Source: SMYC01 sp963578475 (GTDB taxonomy: Bacteria > Acidobacteriota > Vicinamibacteria > Marinacidobacterales > SMYC01). From it: a DNA stretch of 64,000 nt. Under the pieces are notes generated by a model. The model did no database searches and was not told the origin of the DNA. It saw nothing but the letters and a program-made list of their open reading frames with translations. Of this stretch, positions 26,978 to 34,804 are shown piece after piece. The DNA lies in contig CAUZCL010000013.1 in assembly GCA_963578475.1 (NCBI GenBank), positions 43,360 through 107,359 on the forward strand. Direction: 5' to 3'. A program made the translations under genes and the position numbers. Every line of letters begins with the position of its first letter. Position 1 is the stretch's first letter.

Positions 26978-28001
26978 ATGGTACGCCCCATCATGATTGA
27001 CGGCTCGCAGGGAGAGGGCGGAGGACAGATTCTCCTCTCCTCTCTGGCCCTTTCGGTCGTGACGGGAGAGCCGCTCACGATCGAGAACATCCGGGCGGGT
27101 CGCCAGAGGCCCGGGCTTCTCCGCCAGCACCTCACGGCCGTGAAGGCGGCCGCTCGTATCTCGAACGCGCATGTAGAAGGCGATGCGCTCTCTAGCATGG
27201 CGCTTTCATTCCACCCGCAAGCTGTACAAAGCGGGTACCTATCACTTTGCCGTCGGCACCGCGGGTAGCGCGGTCCTCGTTCTCCAAACGATTTTGCCAG
27301 CCTTGATGCTGGCGGACGGACCTTCTGACTTGACGCTCGAAGGCGGCACGCACAATCCCTGGGCTCCGCCCTTCGAGTTCCTGACGCGAGCCTTCGCACC
27401 CACGATCGAGCGCATGGGACCAAGGCTGCGTCTCGAGCTCGTGAAACCCGGCTTCTATCCCGCAGGGGGCGGCCGGTTCACCGTGCGCATCGAGCCCGTG
27501 GCCGAGCTCAAAGAGCTCACGCTCCTCGAGCGCGGCCAGGAAACGCGCCGTTCGGCGGAAGCGTTACTCGCGCACCTGCCCGAGAAGATTGGCGAGCGCG
27601 AGCTCGACGTCTTGAAGCGCCGCCTCTCACTTACCGCCGACGCGGCAACCTGCCGCGTCTTGTCCAACTCGGCGGGACCCGGCAACGCGCTCGTACTCAC
27701 GCTCGAGTTCGAGCACGCGGTCGAAGTGGTCTCGACGATTGGACGCAAAGGCGTGAGTGCGGAGAAGGTCGCCAGTGAAACGGCCGACGTCGCCGAGGCG
27801 TTCCTAGCTTCAGAAGCCCCGGTCGGTATGCATCTCGCCGATCAGTTGCTGCTCCCAATGGCGATTGCGGGCGGCGGGGCGTTTCGTACCTTGGCGTTGA
27901 GCGCGCACGCACACACGAATGTCGACGTCATCAAGCGCTTTCTCGACCGTCCTATCCGTGTGCAAGAAGAAGGCGCAACGGTCGTTGTGCGCTTCGATTA
28001 G
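26978..28001 (+). pseudogene. rtcA: RNA 3'-terminal phosphate cyclase, single frameshift
   Basis: From ATG 26978: IDGSQGEGGGQILLSSLALS, ENIRAGRQRPGLLRQHLTAV and KAAARISNAHVEG, the RtcA N-terminus. Near 27229 (CAAAGCG, probably one A lost) the phase changes, and the rest runs to 28001 in the next frame: AGTYHFAVGTAGSAVLVLQT, GGTHNPWAPPFEFLTRAFAP, FYPAGGGRFTVRIEPV, GMHLADQLLLPMAIAGGGAF and SAHAHTNVDVIKRFLDRPIR with the active-site His region. The two halves together equal a full 340-residue cyclase. It converts RNA 3'-phosphates to 2',3'-cyclic phosphates. The stop is four bases from the convergent feoB stop. Confidence 0.88.
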
Positions 28002-28005
28002 AACG

Positions 28006-29907
28006 CTAGAGAAGCCAAACAGAGGCCGCTCGGAAGGTGACGAAGCTTGCCAGGTAGGCGAGCGCGAACATGTAGCTGAAAGCGAATGCCGGCCACTTCC
28101 ACGAGCCGGTCTCTTTCGCCATGATGACGATCGTGGACGTGCATTGGAGCGCGAACACAAAGAACACGAGCAGCGACAACGCCACTGCGATGTTGAACAC
28201 GGGCTTTCCCGTTTCGGGGTTGATGTCGCTTCGAAGCGCGCCGCGCAAACCGTCGAAATCGTCCGGGTCCCCCACGGCGTAGATCTGAGCGAGCGTCGCG
28301 ACGATGACTTCGCGCGCCGCCAAGCTCGCGATGAGTCCGACACCAATTTTCCAATCGTAGCCGAGAGGCTTGATGGCTGGCTCGATGGCGTGGCCGATAT
28401 GTCCCGCGACGCTGACCTCGAGCTGCGTTTGCGCCGCCGCCTCGGGCGTCATCCCGGTGGTATCCGCACGCGGAAAGTTGAGAAGCGCCCAGACGACGAT
28501 GGACGCGGCAAAGATGATGGTCCCCGCCCGCTTGATGAAGGCGCGCGCGCTATGCGCGACCTGCGTAGCCAATAGCTTTAACGTCGGCATGCGGTAAGGA
28601 GGAAGCTCCATGTAAAACGTGGAGATGTTGCCGCGTACGACCGTGGCCTTGAGAACGGCTGCCGCGCCGAGCGCCGTAATGGCTCCAAGAAGATAGAGCG
28701 CGAACATCACGAGGCCTTGCACGCCGATGAGACCGCCGATGGTTGCCGCAGGGATGAAAGCCGCGATCAGAAGCGTGTATACCGGAAGCCGCGCCGAGCA
28801 CGTCACGAAAGGCGCCACGAGGATCGTGGCGAGACGGTCCCGTGGTGATGGGATCGTGCGCGCTGCCATGATCCCCGGAACGGCGCAAGCCGAGCAGGAG
28901 AGCAGCACGACAAAGGAGCGGCCCTGGAGGCCCACCCACCCCATGGTCCGGTCGACCACGAAAGCGGCCCGCGCCATGTAGCCCACGTCTTCGAGAAAGT
29001 GGATGAGTGTAAACAAGATGATGATCTGCGGCAGGAAAACGAGCACGGAGCCGACTCCAGCGACGATGCCGTCCGCCCAAAGATCTGTCAGAAGGCCCGG
29101 CGGCAGGACGGCACGGGAGAGCCGCCCCACTCCACCGAAGAAAGTCTCGATCCCGTCCATGGCGGGGACGGCCCAGGTGAAGATGCTCTGGAAGATGAGC
29201 ACCATGACGGCCATGAAGACCAGGACGCCGACGAATGGATGGAGCAGCCAGCGATCGACGCGGTCGCTTCGGGTGTCAGGCTTGATCTTCGTCGCGCCTA
29301 TGTCGGCGCAGACTTTGTCGACCCACAGATAGCGCGCCTCGGGCCCTTCACTTCGTGGAAACGTCTTTGATCGCGACCAACTTTCCGGCTTTTCGAGTGC
29401 GCGGAAGACCGCGTCGATCCCCACACCGCGGTGACCGACCACGGGGAAAACCGGGGTTCCGAGCGTCTTGCTCAGCTTGTTGAAATCGATCTTGCCGCCG
29501 CGGGCGCGCATCTCGTCGATCATCGTGACGACGAGCGCCGAAGGAAGCTCGGCATGAGCTTCGAGCGCTTCGAGCACCATCGAGAGGCTTCGCTGAAGCG
29601 TGGTGGCGTCGACCACGATGAGAAGCGCGTCTGGCTTGCTGTCGAGCTCACCCTCGAGCACGCGCGCGACGACTTGCTCGTCGAGGGTCTCGCCCCGGAA
29701 GCTGTAGCTTCCCGGCAGGTCGAGCACGCTCACCGCACGGGCGCTCTTGCGCATCGCGCCTTCGCGACGCTCCACGGTGACGCCCGGATAGTTCCCGACT
29801 TTGGCGCGCGCGCCCGTCAAGGCATTGAAAATGGTGGTTTTTCCCGAGTTAGGCGCTCCGACCAACGCCACGCGCAGCGGCGAAACAGGGATGGCCGCGG
29901 TGCTCAT
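28006..29907 (-). CDS. feoB: FeoB ferrous iron transporter
   Basis: A 633-residue protein. The N-terminal G domain has G1 GAPNSGKTTIFNAL, G2 GNYPGVTVERREG, G3 LDLPGSYSF and SALVVTMIDEM in place of the usual NxxD-type G4 (here TMID, as in many FeoB). The membrane domain carries the two Gate regions, including the Cys-containing LLSCSACAVPGIMAARTIPS and PFVTCSARLPVYTLLIAAFI, and the C-terminal ALSLLVFFVFALQCTSTI. It imports Fe2+ across the inner membrane in a GTP-regulated way. It follows feoA by seven bases, and at about 630 residues is shorter than E. coli FeoB (773), typical of the compact type. Confidence 0.96.
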   Translation of the reverse strand: MSTAAIPVSPLRVALVGAPNSGKTTIFNALTGARAKVGNYPGVTVERREGAMRKSARAVSVLDLPGSYSFRGETLDEQVVARVLEGELDSKPDALLIVVDATTLQRSLSMVLEALEAHAELPSALVVTMIDEMRARGGKIDFNKLSKTLGTPVFPVVGHRGVGIDAVFRALEKPESWSRSKTFPRSEGPEARYLWVDKVCADIGATKIKPDTRSDRVDRWLLHPFVGVLVFMAVMVLIFQSIFTWAVPAMDGIETFFGGVGRLSRAVLPPGLLTDLWADGIVAGVGSVLVFLPQIIILFTLIHFLEDVGYMARAAFVVDRTMGWVGLQGRSFVVLLSCSACAVPGIMAARTIPSPRDRLATILVAPFVTCSARLPVYTLLIAAFIPAATIGGLIGVQGLVMFALYLLGAITALGAAAVLKATVVRGNISTFYMELPPYRMPTLKLLATQVAHSARAFIKRAGTIIFAASIVVWALLNFPRADTTGMTPEAAAQTQLEVSVAGHIGHAIEPAIKPLGYDWKIGVGLIASLAAREVIVATLAQIYAVGDPDDFDGLRGALRSDINPETGKPVFNIAVALSLLVFFVFALQCTSTIVIMAKETGSWKWPAFAFSYMFALAYLASFVTFRAASVWLL

Positions 29908-29914
29908 TCCGGGC

Positions 29915-30178
29915 TCAGGACGTCAAGGGCTCGACGTCGATGGCAGCGATGTCGTTTCTGCGCAAGCAGATACGATAGCCGCGGAGCTCGACCTCGAAGG
30001 GACCACCTAGCGTGCCGCGCCGGAGCACCGAAACCGCCGTGCCCGCGACAAACCCGAGCTCCCGGAGGCGCAAAGCGACACCGGCATTCTTGTGAGCGAG
30101 GATCCGGCCCCGAAACCCGGGAGATTGGTCGCCCAGGGACACGGACGCGGCGGGTGCTCTATCGTAGGCGGTGCTCAT
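29915..30178 (-). CDS. feoA: FeoA, SH3-like partner of FeoB
   Basis: An 87-residue protein of FeoA type: ALRLRELGFVAGTAVSVLRR, GTLGGPFEVELRGYRICLRR and NDIAAIDVEPL form the small beta-barrel that binds FeoB. The N-terminal 20 residues are a charged extension. It starts at ATG 30178 and is the first gene of feoAB. A palindrome 10-26 bases upstream may be the iron-responsive operator. Confidence 0.93.
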   Translation of the reverse strand: MSTAYDRAPAASVSLGDQSPGFRGRILAHKNAGVALRLRELGFVAGTAVSVLRRGTLGGPFEVELRGYRICLRRNDIAAIDVEPLTS

Positions 30179-30187
30179 AAGTTAAAC

Positions 30188-30204
30188 ATGAAACCCAATT
30201 TCAT
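30188..30204 (-). promoter_or_regulatory. Palindromic candidate operator upstream of feoA
   Basis: ATGAAA-N5-TTTCAT is a perfect 6-bp inverted repeat inside an AT-rich patch of an otherwise GC-rich region, 10 bases before the feoA start. It does not match the Fur or DtxR consensus well. An iron-responsive repressor site is inferred from position. Confidence 0.45.
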
Positions 30205-30302
30205 ATTCATAATGTACCGCGATCGGCTACCGGTGTCAACGCCGAACTGAACATCGTCTGGAGCGGTCGTAGAGTGTTAATGTAGGGTCACGTGCACGTC
30301 AG

Positions 30303-31860
30303 ATGTCACTGAACCGCCTCAACCTGGTGCTCGCCAGAAGAATCAAACGGTTACTGGTTTGTCTATGGGTTGCCGGAGCGTCCGCAGCCGCGGCTGAGCA
30401 AAACATTGTGTTTGTCGACGGCAGCCGTATGGTGGTTCAGTCCTACGAGCTTAACGGTGGAACCGTTGAGTTCACGACTACCGACGGGAAGCTCCGCGTG
30501 GTGCCAAGCACATACATCGATCTCGCGGCCACCGGAGAGGCCAACGGCGATGGCGGCCCATCTTTTGCGTCCCCCGCGCCGGCCCCGTCGCCACCACCAC
30601 GCGCGCCTGAGCCGAAATCCCTGCCAACCGACACCCTGATATCCGTGCCACCCAAAACCGCTCGGGTCCCTGTGCGCGCGAGGGCTGCCGCCGCACCAGA
30701 TCTTCTGATCGACGGGCCCCCGGCACCGGAGCATCCGGAGGTCCTGACGCGCGACGAGGGGGGGCGAGCCACGTTGCGCGCGGTTCGCTTGAGCGAACCG
30801 CTCGATGTCGATGGGATCCTCGAAGAACGCGCCTATGCGACGACCCCGGCCATTTCCGGGTTTATTTAGCAGGAACCTCTCGAGGGGCGACCCGCGACCG
30901 AGGAGACCGAGGTTTGGGTCTTCTACGACGAGTCGAACATCTATTTTTCCGCGCGGCTCTGGGACTCGCACCCCGAACGCATCATTGCCAACGAGATGCG
31001 GCGTGACAACCGGAACATCGAGTTCAGCGGTTCTAGCTTCGCCGTCATTCTGGACACGTTCTACGATCGCCGAAACGGCTTTCTCTTCCAGACAAATCCC
31101 CTCGGGGCGCTCTACGACGCGCAGGTCACGGACGAGCGCAATACGAACAGCGACTGGAACACGATCTGGTATGTGAAATCGGGCCGCTTCGCCGAGGGCT
31201 GGACGGTCGAGATGGCGATCCCTTTCAAGTCGCTCCGCTATCGCGCCGGCACCGCGCAGATCTGGGGCGTCAACTTCCAGCGCATCATCAAATGGAAGAA
31301 CGAGCGCAGTTACTTGACCCCCATGCCGGCGGCCTTCAATCGCGACGCGATCAAGAAGCTGTCCGTGGCGGCCGCGCTCGTCGGCGTCGAGCCGCCCGCG
31401 AAGTCGATGAACCTCGAAATCAAGCCGTACGTCATAGGGTCGTCGTCCACCAACTTGGCGGCGGATGTTCCTTTCGAGAACCGGGGTGACGCGGACGTCG
31501 GCTTCGACGTCAAGTACGGAGTGACCAAGAGCCTCGTGGCTGATGTCACCTACAACACGGACTTTGCCCAGGTGGAAGACGACGAATCGCAGGTGAACCT
31601 CACGCGGTTCGGTCTGTTCTTTCCCGAGAAACGCGAGTTCTTCCTCGAAGGCCAGGGCATCTTCAATTTCGGTGGACGCCAATCCGGTCGGCGCGGCGGC
31701 TTCGGTGGTGGCGGTCAGTCGGACACGCCGAACCTATTTTTCAGTAGGCGGATTGGTCTGAGCGGAAGCAGCAAGGTCCCTATTCTTACTGGTGGCCGAC
31801 TCACCGGGAGAGCCGGTCCCTACAGCCTCGGGCTCCTGAATATCTCGACGCGTTCCCGCG
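30303..31860 (+). pseudogene. DUF5916-type (CBM9-like) outer-membrane protein, nonsense-interrupted and truncated
   Basis: From ATG 30303 the product has a signal region and a Pro/Ala-rich linker (PAPAPSPPPRAPEPK), then SEPLDVDGILEERAYATTPA. An in-frame TAG at 30867-30869 follows ISGFI; the same frame continues QEPLEGRPATEETEVWVFYD, LYFSARLWDS-like NIYFSARLWDSHPERI, MAIPFKSLRYRAGTAQIWGV, NFQRIIKWKNERSYLTP and NTDFAQVEDDESQVNLTRFG, LFFPEKREFFLEGQGIF: a carbohydrate-binding-9-like domain followed by the start of a DUF5916 barrel. Family members have about 750-850 residues; here similarity ends near 31860, where an M20 peptidase tail begins. Non-functional unless the TAG is read through, and even then lacking most of the barrel. 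Confidence 0.8.
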
Positions 31861-31983
31861 GTAGGTGTCCCGAGCGTCAATCCGGACAACAATCAGCACA
31901 GCCCGAACGAGAACATTCGCGTCGGGCACTTCGTCGAGGGGATTCGGGTGATCCTTGCCGTGCTGGCGCAACCGATCGGCTAA
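31861..31983 (+). pseudogene. C-terminal tail of an M20 peptidase gene
   Basis: A 40-codon frame ending at TAA 31983 reads VNPDNNQHSPNENIRVGHFV, EGIRVILAVLAQPIG. The NQHSPNENIR signature is the C-terminal metal-site His segment of M20 dipeptidases (compare ANHDNNQHAPDENLR in the intact gene at 11578-13128). It is joined directly to the truncated DUF5916-type gene, so one deletion has removed the 3' part of one gene and the 5' part of the next. Confidence 0.65.
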
Positions 31984-31985
31984 AG

Positions 31986-32897
31986 CTAAAGGCCCGGCAT
32001 CTCGAAGCCTATCGCCTGCAAATCGGCGATCAGCTTTTTGCCCTGCACGTCATCGAGTTCGACGAGCGGTGGCCTCAGCCGATTCCACTCCGAGTCGGAA
32101 CCGTAATGCGAGATGATCGTCTTGAGAGCCGGGACCAGCGGAAATTGCTGAACCGTCCCCCGCACCTGATCTAGAGATTCCTGGAGCGCGTCCGCTTCGT
32201 CCGTTTGCCATTTTTGGAACAGACCGTCGATGGCCGCGGGGTTGATGTTGGCCGTCGCCGAGATGCAGCCGACGCCTCCGGCGCGCATATTGGTTAGAAG
32301 CAGAGACTCGCTTCCCGCGAAGTAACCGAAGCCCGGAAAGGTGCGCAGCATCGCTTCCAAGTTCTCGCGGTCGCCGGAGCTGTCCTTCATTCCGACGACA
32401 TTTTCGGGAAAGGCTTCTTTGAGACGACCCACGAGCTCGATCCCGAGAGGCACCGCGGACATTTGCGGGAAGTGATAGAGGTAGATACGCAAGCGGTCGT
32501 CGCCGACGCGCTCGATGATCTCAGCGAAGGAGCGATAGAGCCCTTCGTCGCTCACGTTCTTGTAGTAGAAAGGCGGCAGCATCAGAACGCCGCCCACGCC
32601 GTGGTCGACGGCGTGCTTCGTGAGCTTTACGGTGTCGGGGATTGAGCAACAGCCGGTCCCGGGCATCATGCGCTTCGGGTCGACGCCTCCTTCCACGAGC
32701 ATGTCGAGAAGCGACATCCGTTCGTCGATCGAGAGCGAGTTGGCTTCGCTGTTCGTCCCGAAGACGGCGAGGCCGCAATTTTGCGCCGCGAGCCATTGGC
32801 AGTGCTTCAGGTATCGGTCCCTGTCGGGCGTGTAGTCGTATATAAAAGGAGTGACGACCGGCGCGAGTACGCCGGACATGAGTGAGCTCGCGTTCAT
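31986..32897 (-). CDS. DapA/N-acetylneuraminate-lyase family aldolase
   Basis: A 303-residue TIM-barrel protein of the dihydrodipicolinate synthase superfamily. It keeps the Schiff-base Lys in VVGMKDSSGDREN and the Tyr of the proton relay in RIYLYHFPQ; the substrate loop is FGTNSEANSLSIDERMSLLD, where true DapA has GTTGE and sialate lyase GSTGE. That changed loop argues against lysine biosynthesis and for a 2-keto-acid lyase of unknown substrate. It is the last gene of a seven-gene run, 25 bases behind the decarboxylase beta subunit, so pyruvate-forming or pyruvate-using chemistry linked to that decarboxylase is plausible. Confidence 0.88.
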   Translation of the reverse strand: MNASSLMSGVLAPVVTPFIYDYTPDRDRYLKHCQWLAAQNCGLAVFGTNSEANSLSIDERMSLLDMLVEGGVDPKRMMPGTGCCSIPDTVKLTKHAVDHGVGGVLMLPPFYYKNVSDEGLYRSFAEIIERVGDDRLRIYLYHFPQMSAVPLGIELVGRLKEAFPENVVGMKDSSGDRENLEAMLRTFPGFGYFAGSESLLLTNMRAGGVGCISATANINPAAIDGLFQKWQTDEADALQESLDQVRGTVQQFPLVPALKTIISHYGSDSEWNRLRPPLVELDDVQGKKLIADLQAIGFEMPGL

Positions 32898-32922
32898 TGG
32901 GGTGTCTCCATAAGGCTCGAGT

Positions 32923-33519
32923 TTATCTCAGCGCCGCTCGGAATTGGCGCGACCAGTCGAAAAGCGACGTCTTCAAATAGCGCGCCTCTTCGGCGTCGCT
33001 TCTGGAAATCGGGCCCTCGGATTCGGGCGCGACCGTGACGGCGACGAAAATGGGTCCCGGGTCTTTCAGGATGCCCGGCAGTGCTGCGGCGTAGATGCCC
33101 GCGTCGTCGAAGTCGTGGACGGACGCGAAACCAGCCGCTCTCGCCATCCCGGCAAAATCGACGGACGCGCCTCCGGGAACGGCTTGATTGCCGGTGATCT
33201 CGTAGGTGCGGTTCACGATCACGAAGAGCACCAAGTTGTTTACCCTGGCTTCGACGATGGTCGCGAGCGTGCCGAGCGACATGAGCATGCTGCCGTCGCC
33301 GTTCAAGCACAGCACGCGCCGCTCGGGGCGGGCGAGGGCGACGCCAAGCGCGAGGTCGGCGGTGTGGCCCATGGCGCTATCGGCCGAGGCGAAGTCGAGG
33401 TCACTGTCGGACAGGCGGCCCCACGGTCGGACGACACCCATGCTCGTGATAACGACCTCGTCGTTGCGCAAGCGCGCGAGGGGCTCGAGGAGGTCTTGCT
33501 TCGTCAGCACAGGCGTCAC
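32923..33519 (-). CDS. ThDP-dependent decarboxylase beta subunit (sulfopyruvate/phosphonopyruvate type)
   Basis: About 198 residues from GTG 33519, which overlaps the alpha-subunit stop (GTGA). It has the thiamin-diphosphate motif GDGSMLMSLGTLATIVEA ending in VIVNRTYEITG, and SADSAMGHTADLALGVALAR before it. Size and split architecture match ComE of coenzyme M synthesis and two-subunit sulfopyruvate decarboxylases; phosphonopyruvate decarboxylase is usually a single chain. Product would be sulfoacetaldehyde or a comparable aldehyde. No coenzyme M or sulfolactate genes are in view, so the exact acid is uncertain. Confidence 0.85.
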   Translation of the reverse strand: MTPVLTKQDLLEPLARLRNDEVVITSMGVVRPWGRLSDSDLDFASADSAMGHTADLALGVALARPERRVLCLNGDGSMLMSLGTLATIVEARVNNLVLFVIVNRTYEITGNQAVPGGASVDFAGMARAAGFASVHDFDDAGIYAAALPGILKDPGPIFVAVTVAPESEGPISRSDAEEARYLKTSLFDWSRQFRAALR

Positions 33520-34088
33520 ACCAGCGATCGGGTCAAGAGAAGGGCTACCGTCCGCGATTCGGCTTCGGCGCGCGCGGCCGCATGCGCGATGCGGGTCTGG
33601 TTGTCGTCCGAGCCGTAGAGCTCGTAAGGAACGCGCCACGCGTCGAGCGTGGGCTCGGTCACAACGGCCACGGAGTCCACCTCCGCGCGTGTCATCACGT
33701 CCGGCGCGCTGCTTTTTTTGGGCAGCTTGTGGTACCCACGATAGGTCACGAGACAGAGCAAGGGGACGCCCATGCGCATCGCGGTTCCGCGCAAGCTGTC
33801 GCCGCTCTCGAGGAGTCCGGTGTTCTGGATGAGCACGACGGGGTGGGCCCCTCCGAGCCAGAGACCCGAAGCAACGGCAAAGGCCTCGCCTTCGCGTGTC
33901 ACCGTCACCAGCCGAATCGCGCCATCTTCTTCGAGAAGATGAAATAGGGCGGCCGAGCTGTTATCCGGAATGCCGACGACATGCGAGACACCGATGCGTT
34001 TGAGCTCCTCGAGAAGCGTGTCTGCTCGGGGAGGTCTGCTACCGCTTGGCTGGCTTGGGCTCCTAAGTGGACTCGGGCTCGGGACCAT
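33516..34088 (-). CDS. ThDP-dependent decarboxylase alpha subunit (sulfopyruvate/phosphonopyruvate type)
   Basis: About 190 residues, from ATG 34088, overlapping the upstream gene by 26 bases. The pyrimidine-binding ThDP domain is clear: LLEELKRIGVSHVVGIPDNS, VTVTREGEAFAVASGLWLGG (the activating Glu), PVVLIQNTGLLESGDSLRGT and PLLCLVTYRGYHK. It matches ComD/sulfopyruvate decarboxylase alpha chains in length. The 25 residues before the domain are low in complexity and the true start could be a little further in. It must pair with the beta subunit encoded next. Confidence 0.84.
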   Translation of the reverse strand: MVPSPSPLRSPSQPSGSRPPRADTLLEELKRIGVSHVVGIPDNSSAALFHLLEEDGAIRLVTVTREGEAFAVASGLWLGGAHPVVLIQNTGLLESGDSLRGTAMRMGVPLLCLVTYRGYHKLPKKSSAPDVMTRAEVDSVAVVTEPTLDAWRVPYELYGSDDNQTRIAHAAARAEAESRTVALLLTRSLV

Positions 34089-34794
34089 AGCTGAGCTCGG
34101 GTACGCGTCGCATGATCCAGGTCTCGCTGCTCGACACGATGCCGCCAAACTTGGCGGACACCTTCTGAGCACCTTGTGCCCCGCGCTCACGCATCACGGG
34201 CGAGCCTTTGTCGAGCTCCGCGAAGTTCTCGAAGTAGAAGACGTGCACGAAGCCCGACTCGCCGCCGAAAGCCATCGCCCCCGTCGCATGGTGGACTTGA
34301 GCCGCGTTGAAATGCGGGAGAAAGTCTTCCATCATCACGTTCATGTAGTCCTGCTCGTGTCCGGGAGCAACCTTGGAGATGTTCACTACCATCAGATCGG
34401 GCTCTTCACCTTCCGGCAGCGGGTTCCCGACGTCGTGAAGCACGCGCACGGCGTAGCTCGTACGGCTCGTTACACAGCGCCGGAGACGGTTGATGAGCGA
34501 TTCGGTCTCCGGGTCGGCGTCTCGCGCGCGGTCGAAGCTCGCGAGATTCTGCACCGGTGTCGTGATGAGGAAGCGATAGGTGTCGCCGAAAACATGCGTG
34601 CGGCTCACGCTCCGCCAAGGAACTTTGGCTTTCTTGGCGCGCGCCGAGAGCTCGCGTTGGACTGCCATGAACTCGTCGACCCTCTCGGGATCGACTTGGA
34701 TGACGTTCATCTGCACCCACGGCGGAGGTGCTTCCTCCTGCGCCGCGGCGAGCGCGGTAGTCGCGACTAGAATCGCGAAGACCGTCTTTTTCAT
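34063..34794 (-). CDS. Exported protein with dimeric alpha-beta-barrel (NIPSNAP/ABM-like) outline
   Basis: A 243-residue protein with a signal peptide (MKKTVFAILVATTALAAAQ). Two similar halves (IQVDPERVDEFMAVQRELSA and VAPGHEQDYMNVMMEDFLPH) resemble antibiotic-biosynthesis-monooxygenase/NIPSNAP ferredoxin-like folds, with HHATGAMAFGGESGFVHVFY in the second half. It is 10 bases behind the ankyrin gene of cassette 2 and has no counterpart in cassette 1. I do not recognise a specific function; ligand binding in the periplasm is a guess. Confidence 0.75.
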   Translation of the reverse strand: MKKTVFAILVATTALAAAQEEAPPPWVQMNVIQVDPERVDEFMAVQRELSARAKKAKVPWRSVSRTHVFGDTYRFLITTPVQNLASFDRARDADPETESLINRLRRCVTSRTSYAVRVLHDVGNPLPEGEEPDLMVVNISKVAPGHEQDYMNVMMEDFLPHFNAAQVHHATGAMAFGGESGFVHVFYFENFAELDKGSPVMRERGAQGAQKVSAKFGGIVSSSETWIMRRVPELSYGPEPEST

Positions 34795-34804
34795 GCCGGC
34801 GCGC

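Noticed and set aside
30363..31682. 439-codon minus-strand frame opposite the DUF5916-type pseudogene
   Set aside because: The plus-strand frame shows clear family motifs despite the TAG; the minus-strand frame shows none.
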